DNA of 30,629 nucleotides, taken from contig CAZVRJ010000028.1 in assembly GCA_964629885.1 (NCBI GenBank), positions 1-30,629 of the forward strand. Direction: 5' to 3'. The first letter of the stretch is position 1; every line of letters begins with the position of its first letter. Under the pieces are notes generated by a model that was not told the DNA's origin, made no database searches, and saw only the letters and a list, made by a program, of their open reading frames with translations. Of this stretch, positions 23,751 to 30,629 are shown one piece after another. The DNA is from CAYWCV01 sp964629885. Its GTDB lineage: Bacteria > Bacteroidota > Rhodothermia > Balneolales > CAYWCV01. A program made the position numbers and the translations under genes.

Positions 23751-24482
23751 ATGCCTAGGTATGCCGTCAAGATTGCCTACGATGGCACCAATTATCATGG
23801 TTGGCAACGGCAAGAGACGGTCGACACAGTGCAGGAGCGATTGGAAACCGCTCTTAAGACCATCCTCCGTGAGGATATTGGCTTAGTTGTAGCCGGGCGC
23901 ACCGATACGGGTGTGCATGCACGTGGACAAGTGGCGCATTTCGACAGCCAACATAACGATCTGGAGTTTGGACGAGTGTTGCTTGGAACGAGGGCACTTT
24001 TGCCACGCGATATTGTTGTCAGCAATATCAGAAAAGTAGCGGATGACTTCCACGCTCGCTTCGATGCAAAATCTCGCGAATACAGCTATGCCATTTTGCA
24101 ACACGCCGATCCATTTATGAGGCACATCTCATGGGTGGTGCATCCGTGGGTCGACATATCCATACTTGATGAATGTGCCTCTATACTTGAGGGAGAGATG
24201 GATTTCACCAGTTTTTGCAAGGCAGATTCTGCCGAAGAACACAATCGGTGCACCATTTTATTATCGAAATGGGATTGGTCTGAAGTTGGAAAAGGCGTAT
24301 ATAGAGTACGTGCTAATCGTTTTGTGCATCATATGGTTAGAGGTTTGGTTGGCACGATGGTCAGAGCCTCAAGAAATGGAAATTCTGAGTATTTTCGGTC
24401 GGTACTCGAATCTGGGACGCGCTCCGAAGCGGTGTTCACGGCACCGGGCAAAGGATTGATCTTGGAGGAGGTTGTCTATTAG
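23751..24482 (+). CDS. truA: tRNA pseudouridine(38-40) synthase
   Basis: Isomerises uridines 38-40 in the anticodon stem-loop of many tRNAs. The 243-aa protein has the N-terminal KIAYDGTNYHGWQRQ and the active-site motif VAGRTDTGVHARGQVAHF with catalytic Asp D52. SREYSYAI and NRFVHHMVRGLVGTMV, both conserved in TruA, follow. An ATG at 23706 is in frame but lies in the preceding gene; the ATG at 23751 gives MPRYAVKIAYDG, the standard start. It is one base downstream of the DUF5683-like gene. Confidence 0.96.
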   Translation: MPRYAVKIAYDGTNYHGWQRQETVDTVQERLETALKTILREDIGLVVAGRTDTGVHARGQVAHFDSQHNDLEFGRVLLGTRALLPRDIVVSNIRKVADDFHARFDAKSREYSYAILQHADPFMRHISWVVHPWVDISILDECASILEGEMDFTSFCKADSAEEHNRCTILLSKWDWSEVGKGVYRVRANRFVHHMVRGLVGTMVRASRNGNSEYFRSVLESGTRSEAVFTAPGKGLILEEVVY

Positions 24483-24502
24483 ACTTTAACGCGCAAAAAG
24501 TA

Positions 24503-27500
24503 ATGCAGCTGTATGTCGACACAGGGGGTACATTTACCGACGTCTTGTCGCAAGATGAGGTCGGGAATTGGCGTCGTCTTAAAGTCCTTAGTAGCAGTGC
24601 GTTACGATTTACGATTACATCGTTTGAATATATCGGCCGGTTGGATGGGGACGGTGCTGCCCCGAGTCAAATGATCAGGCTCTTCCTTTCAAAGTCATTG
24701 CCTTGTCCGCCTCATATTCTTGCAGGTTATGCTGCACACGATGCCTCCACTGGTAGAATAATCGGCGTCGTCGTCAACGACCCCGCCTCTGTTACCACTC
24801 TTGCTCTTGACGTTGCTCTTGCTCTTGATGTTGCTCCTGCTCTTGCTCTTGATGTTGCTCTTGACATTGCTCCCGTTTTCGAGCTCCGTTCACCAGAGCC
24901 TGCACCTCTATTTGCTGCACGGATACTAACAGAAACGCCGCTTGGGCAGCCACTACGAAATGTGAGCATGCGTCTGGCCACGACCCGGGGCACGAACGCA
25001 CTTCTCGAGCGCAAAGGGGAACCGCCGATCTTGGTGACGGATCATGGTCTTGGCGATCTGCCCATCATCGGTACCCAGCAACGACCAGATCTGTTTGATC
25101 TTCAGATCGATCGTCCCAAACCGTTACATCGATCCACGGTTGAGATCCCAAAAGGTGCGAGCGATGTGGTAATGTTGCAGTTAATGTCTGGGATAACTGG
25201 ATTGGTTGATCGTGAGGATAACACGATAGTGCCCGTTGCGATTGCGATGCGAAATTCTTGGCAGGATCCATCTATCGAAAGGAAGCTCCAGTCACTTCTA
25301 GAGTCGAACGGGATTGGTCATGTGTCAAGTTCATCGACATTGGCACCGTTGATCCGTCTCCTGCCACGTATGCAGACCGCAATCGTCGACGCATACCTTT
25401 CTCCGATCCTAGACGGCTACCTCAGCCAGATTCAACAATCGCTCGGGGATGGATCGCTTCGGGTTATGCACTCGGCTGGTGGACTCGAAACACGCGATGC
25501 CTATCATGCAAAAGACAGTCTCTTATCGGGCCCAGCAGCCGGAGTGAAAGGGGTCGAGTCTATTGGTGTTCTCAGTGGGCACAAACGTCTCATCGGATTC
25601 GACATGGGCGGCACTAGCACCGATGTCTGCCGAATTGATGGGTCGCCTGACCTTGCTTTTGAGCACCGCATTGGCGACGCCACCATTTTTGCTCCCATGC
25701 TCGCCATTGAGACCGTAGCAGCAGGTGGGGGATCTATTTGCGGCATCAGAAACGGCGAGCTTTTCGTGGGACCCGAAAGCGCCGGTGCACATCCGGGTCC
25801 AGCGTGTTATGGTGCTGGTGGTCCACTTACCATCACAGATGTGAATTTGCTCTCAGGCAGATTGAGTGAAGACGGATTTGGCATTCCGGTCAATCGCACC
25901 CATGCTGAGAAAGTGTTGCAATCCATTGCCGACGAGTGGAATCAGGATCCCGAAATGTTACTTGATTCCTGGATTCAGCTTGCAAACGAGCGGATGGCAG
26001 AAGCCATTCGGAGGATATCGGTGCGGAAGGGCTACGACCCCTCGGAATATGCTCTTGTTTCGTTCGGTGGTGCCGGAGGCCAGCATGCCTGTGCCGTTGC
26101 GAGACTCCTTGGAATAAAGACAGTGCTATTTCCAGCTGATGCAGGGCTATTAAGTGCTTGGGGACTTCGATATGCATTCCGCGAGCAAATTGTAGAAAGA
26201 CAGTTGCTGTTACCATTAGCTGCAGGACTCGAGGAGTGCAATCGATTTATACGAACACATATAGAGGATGGCAACAGGGAAGTCGCACGTGTGTTATTGG
26301 GAATCCGATTCAAAGGAATGGACAGCGTAGAGTGGATCCAGCACCAACCTCAACTGGATGTAGAGGCGGCTTTTAGAAATCAGTTTGAAATAATATATGG
26401 ATTCATCCCTGATAGGGAGATTGAGCTAGAGTCTGTGAGATTACAGCTGCGCGAACCACAGGCTGCTGCAGGTATGCCTGATCTGGATCCATTGCCGAGA
26501 ATTCGAGGACCAAGAACAAGGCAGCGCGTACGGATCGATGGTTCTTGGATGGATATTACTGTAATGCAGCGTCACGACATCAATCGGACGGCGATAATTC
26601 ATGGGTCGATACTTGCCTTAGACCCATATGCCACGACATTTATTGAGCCTGGTTGGGAGACCCGATCGGATGCAAACGGTACCCTTATAGCTCATTACCA
26701 TGCGGTTCGCAACTCCTCGAAAAGTCCAGGATTATCGGAATTGGCACAACTTAGTTTGGATGCGTCACGACTGCAGGCGAGCGCCCTCGAAATGGGCGAG
26801 CAGCTGCAGCGTACCGCTTTGTCGGTCAACGTGAAGGAGCGGCTAGACTTTTCGTGCGCAGTGCTCGATCCCGATGGATATCTGGTCGTAAATGCACCTC
26901 ATATTCCGGTGCATTTGGGTGCTTTGGGGATGTGTGTGCGATCTGTAGTGAAGCAAGTCGAACTCGGGTCAGGCGATGTGGTTGTAACAAATCATCCGGC
27001 ATTCGGAGGCTCTCATCTTCCCGATGTAACGGTGATCAGTGCCGTTTTCAACTCGGATGGCTACAAGCTCGGGTATGTTGCAAATAGGGCACACCACGCC
27101 GAAATTGGTGGAATCAGGCCTGGGTCAATGCCACCAACAGCAAGGAATCTTGAAGAGGAGGGTGTGGTGATACCACCAACGTTGCTGTTTCGAGCAGGGC
27201 AGATTGACTGGTCGGATTTGGATGCCCTCTTTGCAAACGCGAAATGGCCGACAAGGAACTTGGCAGAAAACAAAGCAGATTTACTTGCAGCAGTGGCAGC
27301 GAATAGAACTGGCGCTCAGCGATTGAGCGAATTGTGCGATCAGATAGGAATCGAAAGACTTCGTGATTCGATGCACCAGCTTCGCGAACATGCCCGCAAG
27401 CGCATGAACGAGGAAATCGGGAAGTGGGATTTCAACGGTCTTGAGGCAGTTGAGCAGCTTGACGACGGCTCCGTTTTAAAAGTGAGTTTCATGCAAAAAG

Positions 27501-28270
27501 CGGGCAGGCTTATTCTGGATTTTTCGGGCACTTCTAACGAGCATCCAGGTAACCTCAATGCTACCCCAGCCATTGTTCACAGCGCCGTCATGTACGTGCT
27601 CCGTACTCTGATTGCAGACGATCTACCCTTGAATGAGGGCTTATTAGATGGTGTCGATATCTTGCTTCCTGATGGATGTATGCTAAACCCAAGTTTCAGC
27701 GAAGATGCGTCTCAGTGTCCAGCAGTGGTTGGCGGGAACGTGGAGACCAGTCAGCGGTTAGTCGACACTTTATTGAAGCCCTTTGGACGCATGGCGTGTA
27801 GCCAAGGCACCATGAACAATTTGTTGTTTGGCAACGATCGCTTCGGCTATTACGAAACCATCTGCGGTGGTACGGGTGCCGGACCCGATTTTGACGGGAC
27901 CTCAGGTGTTCATCACCACATGACCAACACGAGGATCACGGATCCAGAGGTGATGGAGTGGAGGTATCCTGCGGTACTCGAGCAGTTTTCGTTGCGTAAG
28001 GGCTCCGGAGGGTTCGGTAAACACCGCGGCGGAGATGGGGTTGTGCGGAAGATCCGGTTCACAGAAGCCGTTGAGCTGTCGGTGCTCAGCCAGCATAGGG
28101 TAATTGCGCCATATGGGCTGTTTGGCGGCTCCGATGGGGCTGTGGGTCGCCAGTGGGTTGAGCGTGCCGACGGGAGTGTTGAAGTGCTGGAGGGGATCGA
28201 CCAGGCGCGTCTTGAGGCCGGCGATGCCATTGTAATAGAAACGCCAGGCGGAGGCGGCAGCGGCAGCTGA
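24503..28270 (+). CDS. Fused HyuA-HyuB hydantoinase/5-oxoprolinase-like enzyme
   Basis: Cytosolic ATP-dependent amidohydrolase, probably opening 5-oxoproline to glutamate. The HyuA half starts with VDTGGTFTDV (residues 5-14), continues through TTRGTNALLERKG and RPDLFDL, and has the second phosphate-binding motif GFDMGGTSTDVCRIDG near 366-381. The HyuB half begins near 742 (QASALEMGEQLQRTALSVNVKERLDFS) and includes HPAFGGSHLPDVTV, NRAHHAEIGG and a C-terminal TPGGGG. Total 1255 aa is close to the fused eukaryotic and bacterial 5-oxoprolinases (about 1290). Residues 100-124 are a Leu-Ala-Asp-Val low-complexity stretch from a hexamer repeat. Hydantoinase or other substrates cannot be excluded from sequence. 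It follows truA by 20 bases. Confidence 0.85.
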   Translation: MQLYVDTGGTFTDVLSQDEVGNWRRLKVLSSSALRFTITSFEYIGRLDGDGAAPSQMIRLFLSKSLPCPPHILAGYAAHDASTGRIIGVVVNDPASVTTLALDVALALDVAPALALDVALDIAPVFELRSPEPAPLFAARILTETPLGQPLRNVSMRLATTRGTNALLERKGEPPILVTDHGLGDLPIIGTQQRPDLFDLQIDRPKPLHRSTVEIPKGASDVVMLQLMSGITGLVDREDNTIVPVAIAMRNSWQDPSIERKLQSLLESNGIGHVSSSSTLAPLIRLLPRMQTAIVDAYLSPILDGYLSQIQQSLGDGSLRVMHSAGGLETRDAYHAKDSLLSGPAAGVKGVESIGVLSGHKRLIGFDMGGTSTDVCRIDGSPDLAFEHRIGDATIFAPMLAIETVAAGGGSICGIRNGELFVGPESAGAHPGPACYGAGGPLTITDVNLLSGRLSEDGFGIPVNRTHAEKVLQSIADEWNQDPEMLLDSWIQLANERMAEAIRRISVRKGYDPSEYALVSFGGAGGQHACAVARLLGIKTVLFPADAGLLSAWGLRYAFREQIVERQLLLPLAAGLEECNRFIRTHIEDGNREVARVLLGIRFKGMDSVEWIQHQPQLDVEAAFRNQFEIIYGFIPDREIELESVRLQLREPQAAAGMPDLDPLPRIRGPRTRQRVRIDGSWMDITVMQRHDINRTAIIHGSILALDPYATTFIEPGWETRSDANGTLIAHYHAVRNSSKSPGLSELAQLSLDASRLQASALEMGEQLQRTALSVNVKERLDFSCAVLDPDGYLVVNAPHIPVHLGALGMCVRSVVKQVELGSGDVVVTNHPAFGGSHLPDVTVISAVFNSDGYKLGYVANRAHHAEIGGIRPGSMPPTARNLEEEGVVIPPTLLFRAGQIDWSDLDALFANAKWPTRNLAENKADLLAAVAANRTGAQRLSELCDQIGIERLRDSMHQLREHARKRMNEEIGKWDFNGLEAVEQLDDGSVLKVSFMQKAGRLILDFSGTSNEHPGNLNATPAIVHSAVMYVLRTLIADDLPLNEGLLDGVDILLPDGCMLNPSFSEDASQCPAVVGGNVETSQRLVDTLLKPFGRMACSQGTMNNLLFGNDRFGYYETICGGTGAGPDFDGTSGVHHHMTNTRITDPEVMEWRYPAVLEQFSLRKGSGGFGKHRGGDGVVRKIRFTEAVELSVLSQHRVIAPYGLFGGSDGAVGRQWVERADGSVEVLEGIDQARLEAGDAIVIETPGGGGSGS
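24801..24872. repeat. In-frame hexamer array (TTGCTC/TTGAYG)x12 inside the HyuA domain
   Basis: Twelve consecutive hexamers: mostly TTGCTC, interleaved with TTGACG, TTGATG and TTGACA. Each hexamer is two codons, giving alternating Leu-Ala, Leu-Asp and Val-Ala pairs. The insertion lies between the N-terminal phosphate-binding motif and the conserved TTRGTNALLERKG and is not part of the family core. The same hexamer occurs upstream of ilvB at 6550. Confidence 0.9.
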
Positions 28271-28278
28271 GCCGCCGA

Positions 28279-28337
28279 ATCATTAGCAATCATTAGCGTT
28301 AATTATCAATAACTATCAATGACTATCAATAATTAAC
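28279..28337. repeat. 10-bp tandem repeats with a stem-loop after the HyuAB gene
   Basis: AATCATTAGC occurs twice (28279-28298), then three AATNANTATC-type units follow to about 28330, keeping a 10-bp period. GTTAATTAT (28298-28306) and ATAATTAAC (28329-28337) form a 9-bp inverted repeat enclosing the last units; it could act as a weak terminator for the upstream gene, though no U-run follows. Confidence 0.7.
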
Positions 28338-28360
28338 GAGACATACTCCATTTTCGATGT

Positions 28361-28465
28361 CCAATGACCAATGCCCAATGTCCAATGCCCAATGTCCAAT
28401 GCCCAATGCCCAATGTCCAATGTCCAATGCCCAATGCCCAATGTCCAATGTCCAATGACCAATGA
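28361..28465. repeat. Heptamer array (CCAATGN)x15 ending on the NRAMP start codon
   Basis: Fifteen uninterrupted 7-bp units with CCAATG invariant and only the seventh base varying (A, C or T). The ATG of the transporter at 28462 lies inside unit 15. Every other unit also contains an ATG. Units 14 and 15 end in A, creating TGA triplets that stop reading from units 12 and 13, so upstream ATGs would give short non-productive ORFs. No Shine-Dalgarno sequence is present in front of the real start. Confidence 0.95.
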
Positions 28466-29601
28466 AATCTAAGCTCTACTGGTGGGTTATTGCTGCGGCC
28501 TTCATCGGTCCGGGCACCGTGACGACGGCGGCCAGGGCGGGGGCGGACCATGGATTCGGCCTGGTGTGGGCCGTAGTGGTGTCCATATTGGCATGCATGG
28601 TGCTGCAGGAGGCATCGGCAAGGGTATCGATCATGACCGGCAAGCCGCTTGCGGTGGTGATGGGCGAGCAGCTTGGACGTTGGGTGATGCTTATCGTTGC
28701 GCTCGCAGTAGGCGTCGGATGCCTGGCCTACGAGGCCGGAAACATCACCGGAGCCACGGCTGGGATCACACTCCTTGCCAGCGATGCTGCCAAGACCATC
28801 ATCACCATTCTCATCTCGGTATTGGCCGGCGCTGTACTCTGGTTCGGCACTCTTACCCGCATTTCGCAATGGCTGGGTCTCGTCGTGTTCATCATGGGGC
28901 TGTGCTTTTTTGTAGCGGCTGTGGTCATTTTCGAGGACATCCTGCTTTTTGTGCGTGGGCTCGTTCCTGCCATGCCTGACGGTGCCACGCTCACCGTCAT
29001 TGCCCTGATTGGCACGACCATCGTGCCGTACGCACTTTTCCTCGGCTCCGGTATCGCCAAAGGTCGCCAAGTGCCCGAAATGCGTCAGGGCATCATATGG
29101 TCGGTGGCTGTCGGCGGTGTAATCACCATGGGCATTCTCATCACAGGAACGGCGGTTGAGGGCGGATTCACGTTTCAGGGGCTGTCCGACACGCTTCGCG
29201 CGACGAACGGGGCCTTTTTCTCGCATGCCTTCGCCCTGGGGCTTTTTGCGGCGGGTTTCACGTCTGCCGTCACAGCCCCCACCGCATTGGGAATTGTGGT
29301 CGAAAGCATCTGGCCTGAAACCCCCGCGGTTTGGATTCGTATCATAAAGATTGGGGTTGTAGCAGTCGGTGCCGCCGTCAGCCTGACCGGAATCCAGCCT
29401 ATTGCGATTATCGTGGCGGCACAGGCGCTGAACGGACTCCTCCTGCCGCTTACGGCGCTCACCGTGGCGCTCGTGCTCATGAAACCCGCCCTCCGAGCCA
29501 TGCCCTACGGCGAAAGCAGAATGGGATTTGTGGTTCTGTGGATGTCGGTTGCGCTCAGTTTCGTGCTCGGATTCACCGCACTCTACCGCCTGTTCCTATG
29601 A
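28462..29601 (+). CDS. Divergent NRAMP-family transporter lacking canonical metal motifs
   Basis: A 379-aa inner-membrane protein with about 11 membrane segments and the NRAMP (SLC11) start FIGPGTVTTAARAGADHGFG. Canonical NRAMPs have DPGN about 11 residues after this GP; here the aligned tetrapeptide is GADH (27-30). In the sixth segment, the usual MPHN is VPYA (188-191) within IGTTIVPYALFLGSG. All the residues that bind Mn2+/Fe2+ in known structures are therefore replaced. Similar GPGTVT proteins occur in Bacteroidota, usually annotated as divalent metal transporters; substrate unknown. Start is the only ATG giving a complete first helix and lies in the last heptamer repeat. It overlaps the next gene by four bases. 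Confidence 0.8.
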   Translation: MKSKLYWWVIAAAFIGPGTVTTAARAGADHGFGLVWAVVVSILACMVLQEASARVSIMTGKPLAVVMGEQLGRWVMLIVALAVGVGCLAYEAGNITGATAGITLLASDAAKTIITILISVLAGAVLWFGTLTRISQWLGLVVFIMGLCFFVAAVVIFEDILLFVRGLVPAMPDGATLTVIALIGTTIVPYALFLGSGIAKGRQVPEMRQGIIWSVAVGGVITMGILITGTAVEGGFTFQGLSDTLRATNGAFFSHAFALGLFAAGFTSAVTAPTALGIVVESIWPETPAVWIRIIKIGVVAVGAAVSLTGIQPIAIIVAAQALNGLLLPLTALTVALVLMKPALRAMPYGESRMGFVVLWMSVALSFVLGFTALYRLFL

Positions 29602-30416
29602 TCGCTCGCCTCTTTAACATCACCGTCCTGGCATCACTGTTGCTCCTTCAGGGATGCATCCACCTGGATAACACCAAACCGGACGTCACCGAGATCAACG
29701 TCACCAATTTCAGCCCGTATTCGAACACCACAGCGTCGCAGTATGCCCGCATGAAGGCCTTGGAGTCGTCGCTTCGCCGGCACGTGGAGGCCGATCAAAC
29801 AAGGCCGGCCGATTCGGTGAGGGTGCTCATCGACGCACTTTCGAGCGAGGTGTGGATCAGGCTTGAGCGCGATCTGCGGTCGACCCTCGACACCATCCCC
29901 AATCTGAACTATGCCCTTTCACGCGCGACCGGCATGTACTTGGGCGACCGAGAACCGAGCATGGTCGTGGTGCTTCAGCAGGGGGAGACTCCGCTGTCGA
30001 GGCGGGCCGTTAACGCCGTGTCATTGTTTGCCCGCAACGAGGCCCAACAGTCGATGATTGTCTCTCAACCCATCAAGGTGTCGTCGAACTGGATCGGCGA
30101 GACCGAAGACGGGATGACCTACGAGCCCAGCTTCTCGGTTACGCTCGTCGAAGGCCGGACGGTCGACCGTCTGTCGGAGGTTCTGGTAGTAAACGGGTTT
30201 CCTGGGTTCACGATCCGGCATACTGGAGATCGCGATCAGCTCGACATCTACTATGTGCCCGAATTCGAGACCGATGGCGACGGATCGGGTCGCTCGAGGG
30301 AGCAGTTCATTCGCGAAGCGGAGCTTTTAGCCGAACGGCTGCGTCAGCTTGGTTTCGCGGATGGACACAGCCAGGCCGTCAGAAGGTTGAGGCTGGTGGA
30401 GCTGGGCGGTTCGTGA
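29598..30416 (+). CDS. Predicted lipoprotein of unknown function
   Basis: A 272-aa protein with a lipoprotein signal: hydrophobic stretch then LLLLQGC with Cys20 as the lipidation site. I do not recognise the mature part. It is rich in charged residues and in predicted helix (MKALESSLRRHVEADQ; REQFIREAELLAERLRQLGF), with a central beta-rich section (YEPSFSVTLVEGRTVDRLSEVLVVNGFPGF). The ATG at 29598 overlaps the transporter stop (ATGA), so the two are translationally coupled and probably work together. The frame is open further upstream to 29331, but that part is a shadow of the transporter gene. Confidence 0.75.
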   Translation: MIARLFNITVLASLLLLQGCIHLDNTKPDVTEINVTNFSPYSNTTASQYARMKALESSLRRHVEADQTRPADSVRVLIDALSSEVWIRLERDLRSTLDTIPNLNYALSRATGMYLGDREPSMVVVLQQGETPLSRRAVNAVSLFARNEAQQSMIVSQPIKVSSNWIGETEDGMTYEPSFSVTLVEGRTVDRLSEVLVVNGFPGFTIRHTGDRDQLDIYYVPEFETDGDGSGRSREQFIREAELLAERLRQLGFADGHSQAVRRLRLVELGGS

Positions 30417-30544
30417 CTAAGTGGATAATGTCAAAATCGGTCAAGTTTTTGTCATGGTATGGCATAACTATCTGTAAACCAATTGGATGCTGTTTCGTCT
30501 AATGCAGGTACAGTCGTCGTTCACCTTCATCAAGACAATTCACC
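30417..30544. other. Intergenic gap before the last gene
   Basis: 128 bp between the lipoprotein stop and the next ATG. It is relatively AT-rich near 30425-30480 and may contain the promoter of the next gene; I could not choose a clear -35/-10 pair, and no repeat is seen. Confidence 0.4.
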
Positions 30545-30629
30545 ATGAACTATCCACATCTCCACCTTCTGCTCAATCACATCCCGGTACTTCTGCCGTT
30601 GTTCGCGGTACCCGTGCTTATCTGGGGCA
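30545..30629 (+). CDS. Membrane protein of unknown function (partial, N-terminus only)
   Basis: Only 28 residues are in the window, beginning MNYPHLHLLLNHIPVLLPLF: a short His-containing start running into a hydrophobic helix. The HLLLNHIPV pattern, with two histidines, is reminiscent of small FCB-group membrane proteins that begin H(I/L)HLLLNHFP; some heme- or copper-related DUF2231-like proteins have comparable starts. The assignment is tentative because the rest is beyond the right edge. Confidence 0.5.
   Translation, partial: MNYPHLHLLLNHIPVLLPLFAVPVLIWG

Noticed and set aside
24727..25014. Minus-strand ORF with repeated RARATSRAR and QEQEQ-like segments
   Set aside because: It is the antisense translation of the hexamer repeat within the HyuAB gene.
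25080..25140. GATC-rich patch resembling the palindromic element
   Set aside because: It encodes RPDLFDLQIDRP, a conserved HyuA motif, and lacks the 9-9-8 spacing, so the GATCs are coincidental.
28333..29226. 297-aa minus-strand ORF with repeated GHWALGIGHW at its C-terminal end
   Set aside because: The repeats are the antisense translation of the CCAATGN array and the rest is a shadow of the NRAMP-like gene.

Overview
The window looks like a chromosomal segment of a Gram-negative bacterium of the Bacteroidota/Chlorobiota/Kapaibacteriota (FCB) lineage. The best evidence is the C-terminal type IX secretion sorting domain with the ALEQNYPNPFNP signature in the 1610-aa protein at 13457-18289. 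A TonB-dependent receptor, a DUF5683-like protein, a CxxxY-type CcmE and weak Shine-Dalgarno sequences fit. An Ignavibacteria/Kapabacteria-type organism is my best guess; this is inference.

Region 1 (1-6439, minus strand): branched-chain amino acid biosynthesis in the order ilvB-ilvN-ilvC-leuA-leuC-leuD (leuD runs off the left edge). IlvBN makes acetolactate, IlvC reduces and isomerises it, LeuA commits 2-ketoisovalerate to leucine, and LeuCD isomerises isopropylmalate. LeuA lacks the C-terminal feedback domain. Upstream of ilvB (6440-7100) is a gene-poor segment with hexamer repeats, a small Leu-rich ORF and alternative short hairpins.

Region 2 (7104-13234): an iron-uptake locus. A FecA-like TonB receptor (minus) is divergent from a tightly coupled FbpABC-like ferric ABC transporter (plus). 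Their shared 193-bp promoter region holds matching TTTAGA-N5-TCTWAR palindromes.

Region 3 (13233-18454): one giant secreted, PKD- and beta-helix-containing T9SS cargo gene. It is flanked on both sides by copies of a GATC-studded imperfect palindrome.

Region 4 (18439-24482): a bPH/SHOCT membrane protein (minus), then a plus-strand cytochrome c maturation run ccmC-ccmD-ccmE-ccmF followed by a DUF5683-like gene and truA.

Region 5 (24503-30629): a fused HyuA-HyuB (5-oxoprolinase-like) enzyme carrying an in-frame hexamer repeat, a divergent NRAMP-like transporter whose start codon lies in the last of 15 heptamer repeats, an overlapping lipoprotein gene, and the start of a membrane protein cut by the right edge.

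The most unusual feature of the window is how often repeats sit exactly on gene boundaries. Heptamers supply or abut the ilvN start, the ilvB stop and the NRAMP start. GATC palindromes begin at stop codons and supply the last codons of the bPH gene. No tRNA, rRNA, CRISPR array or transposase gene was seen.
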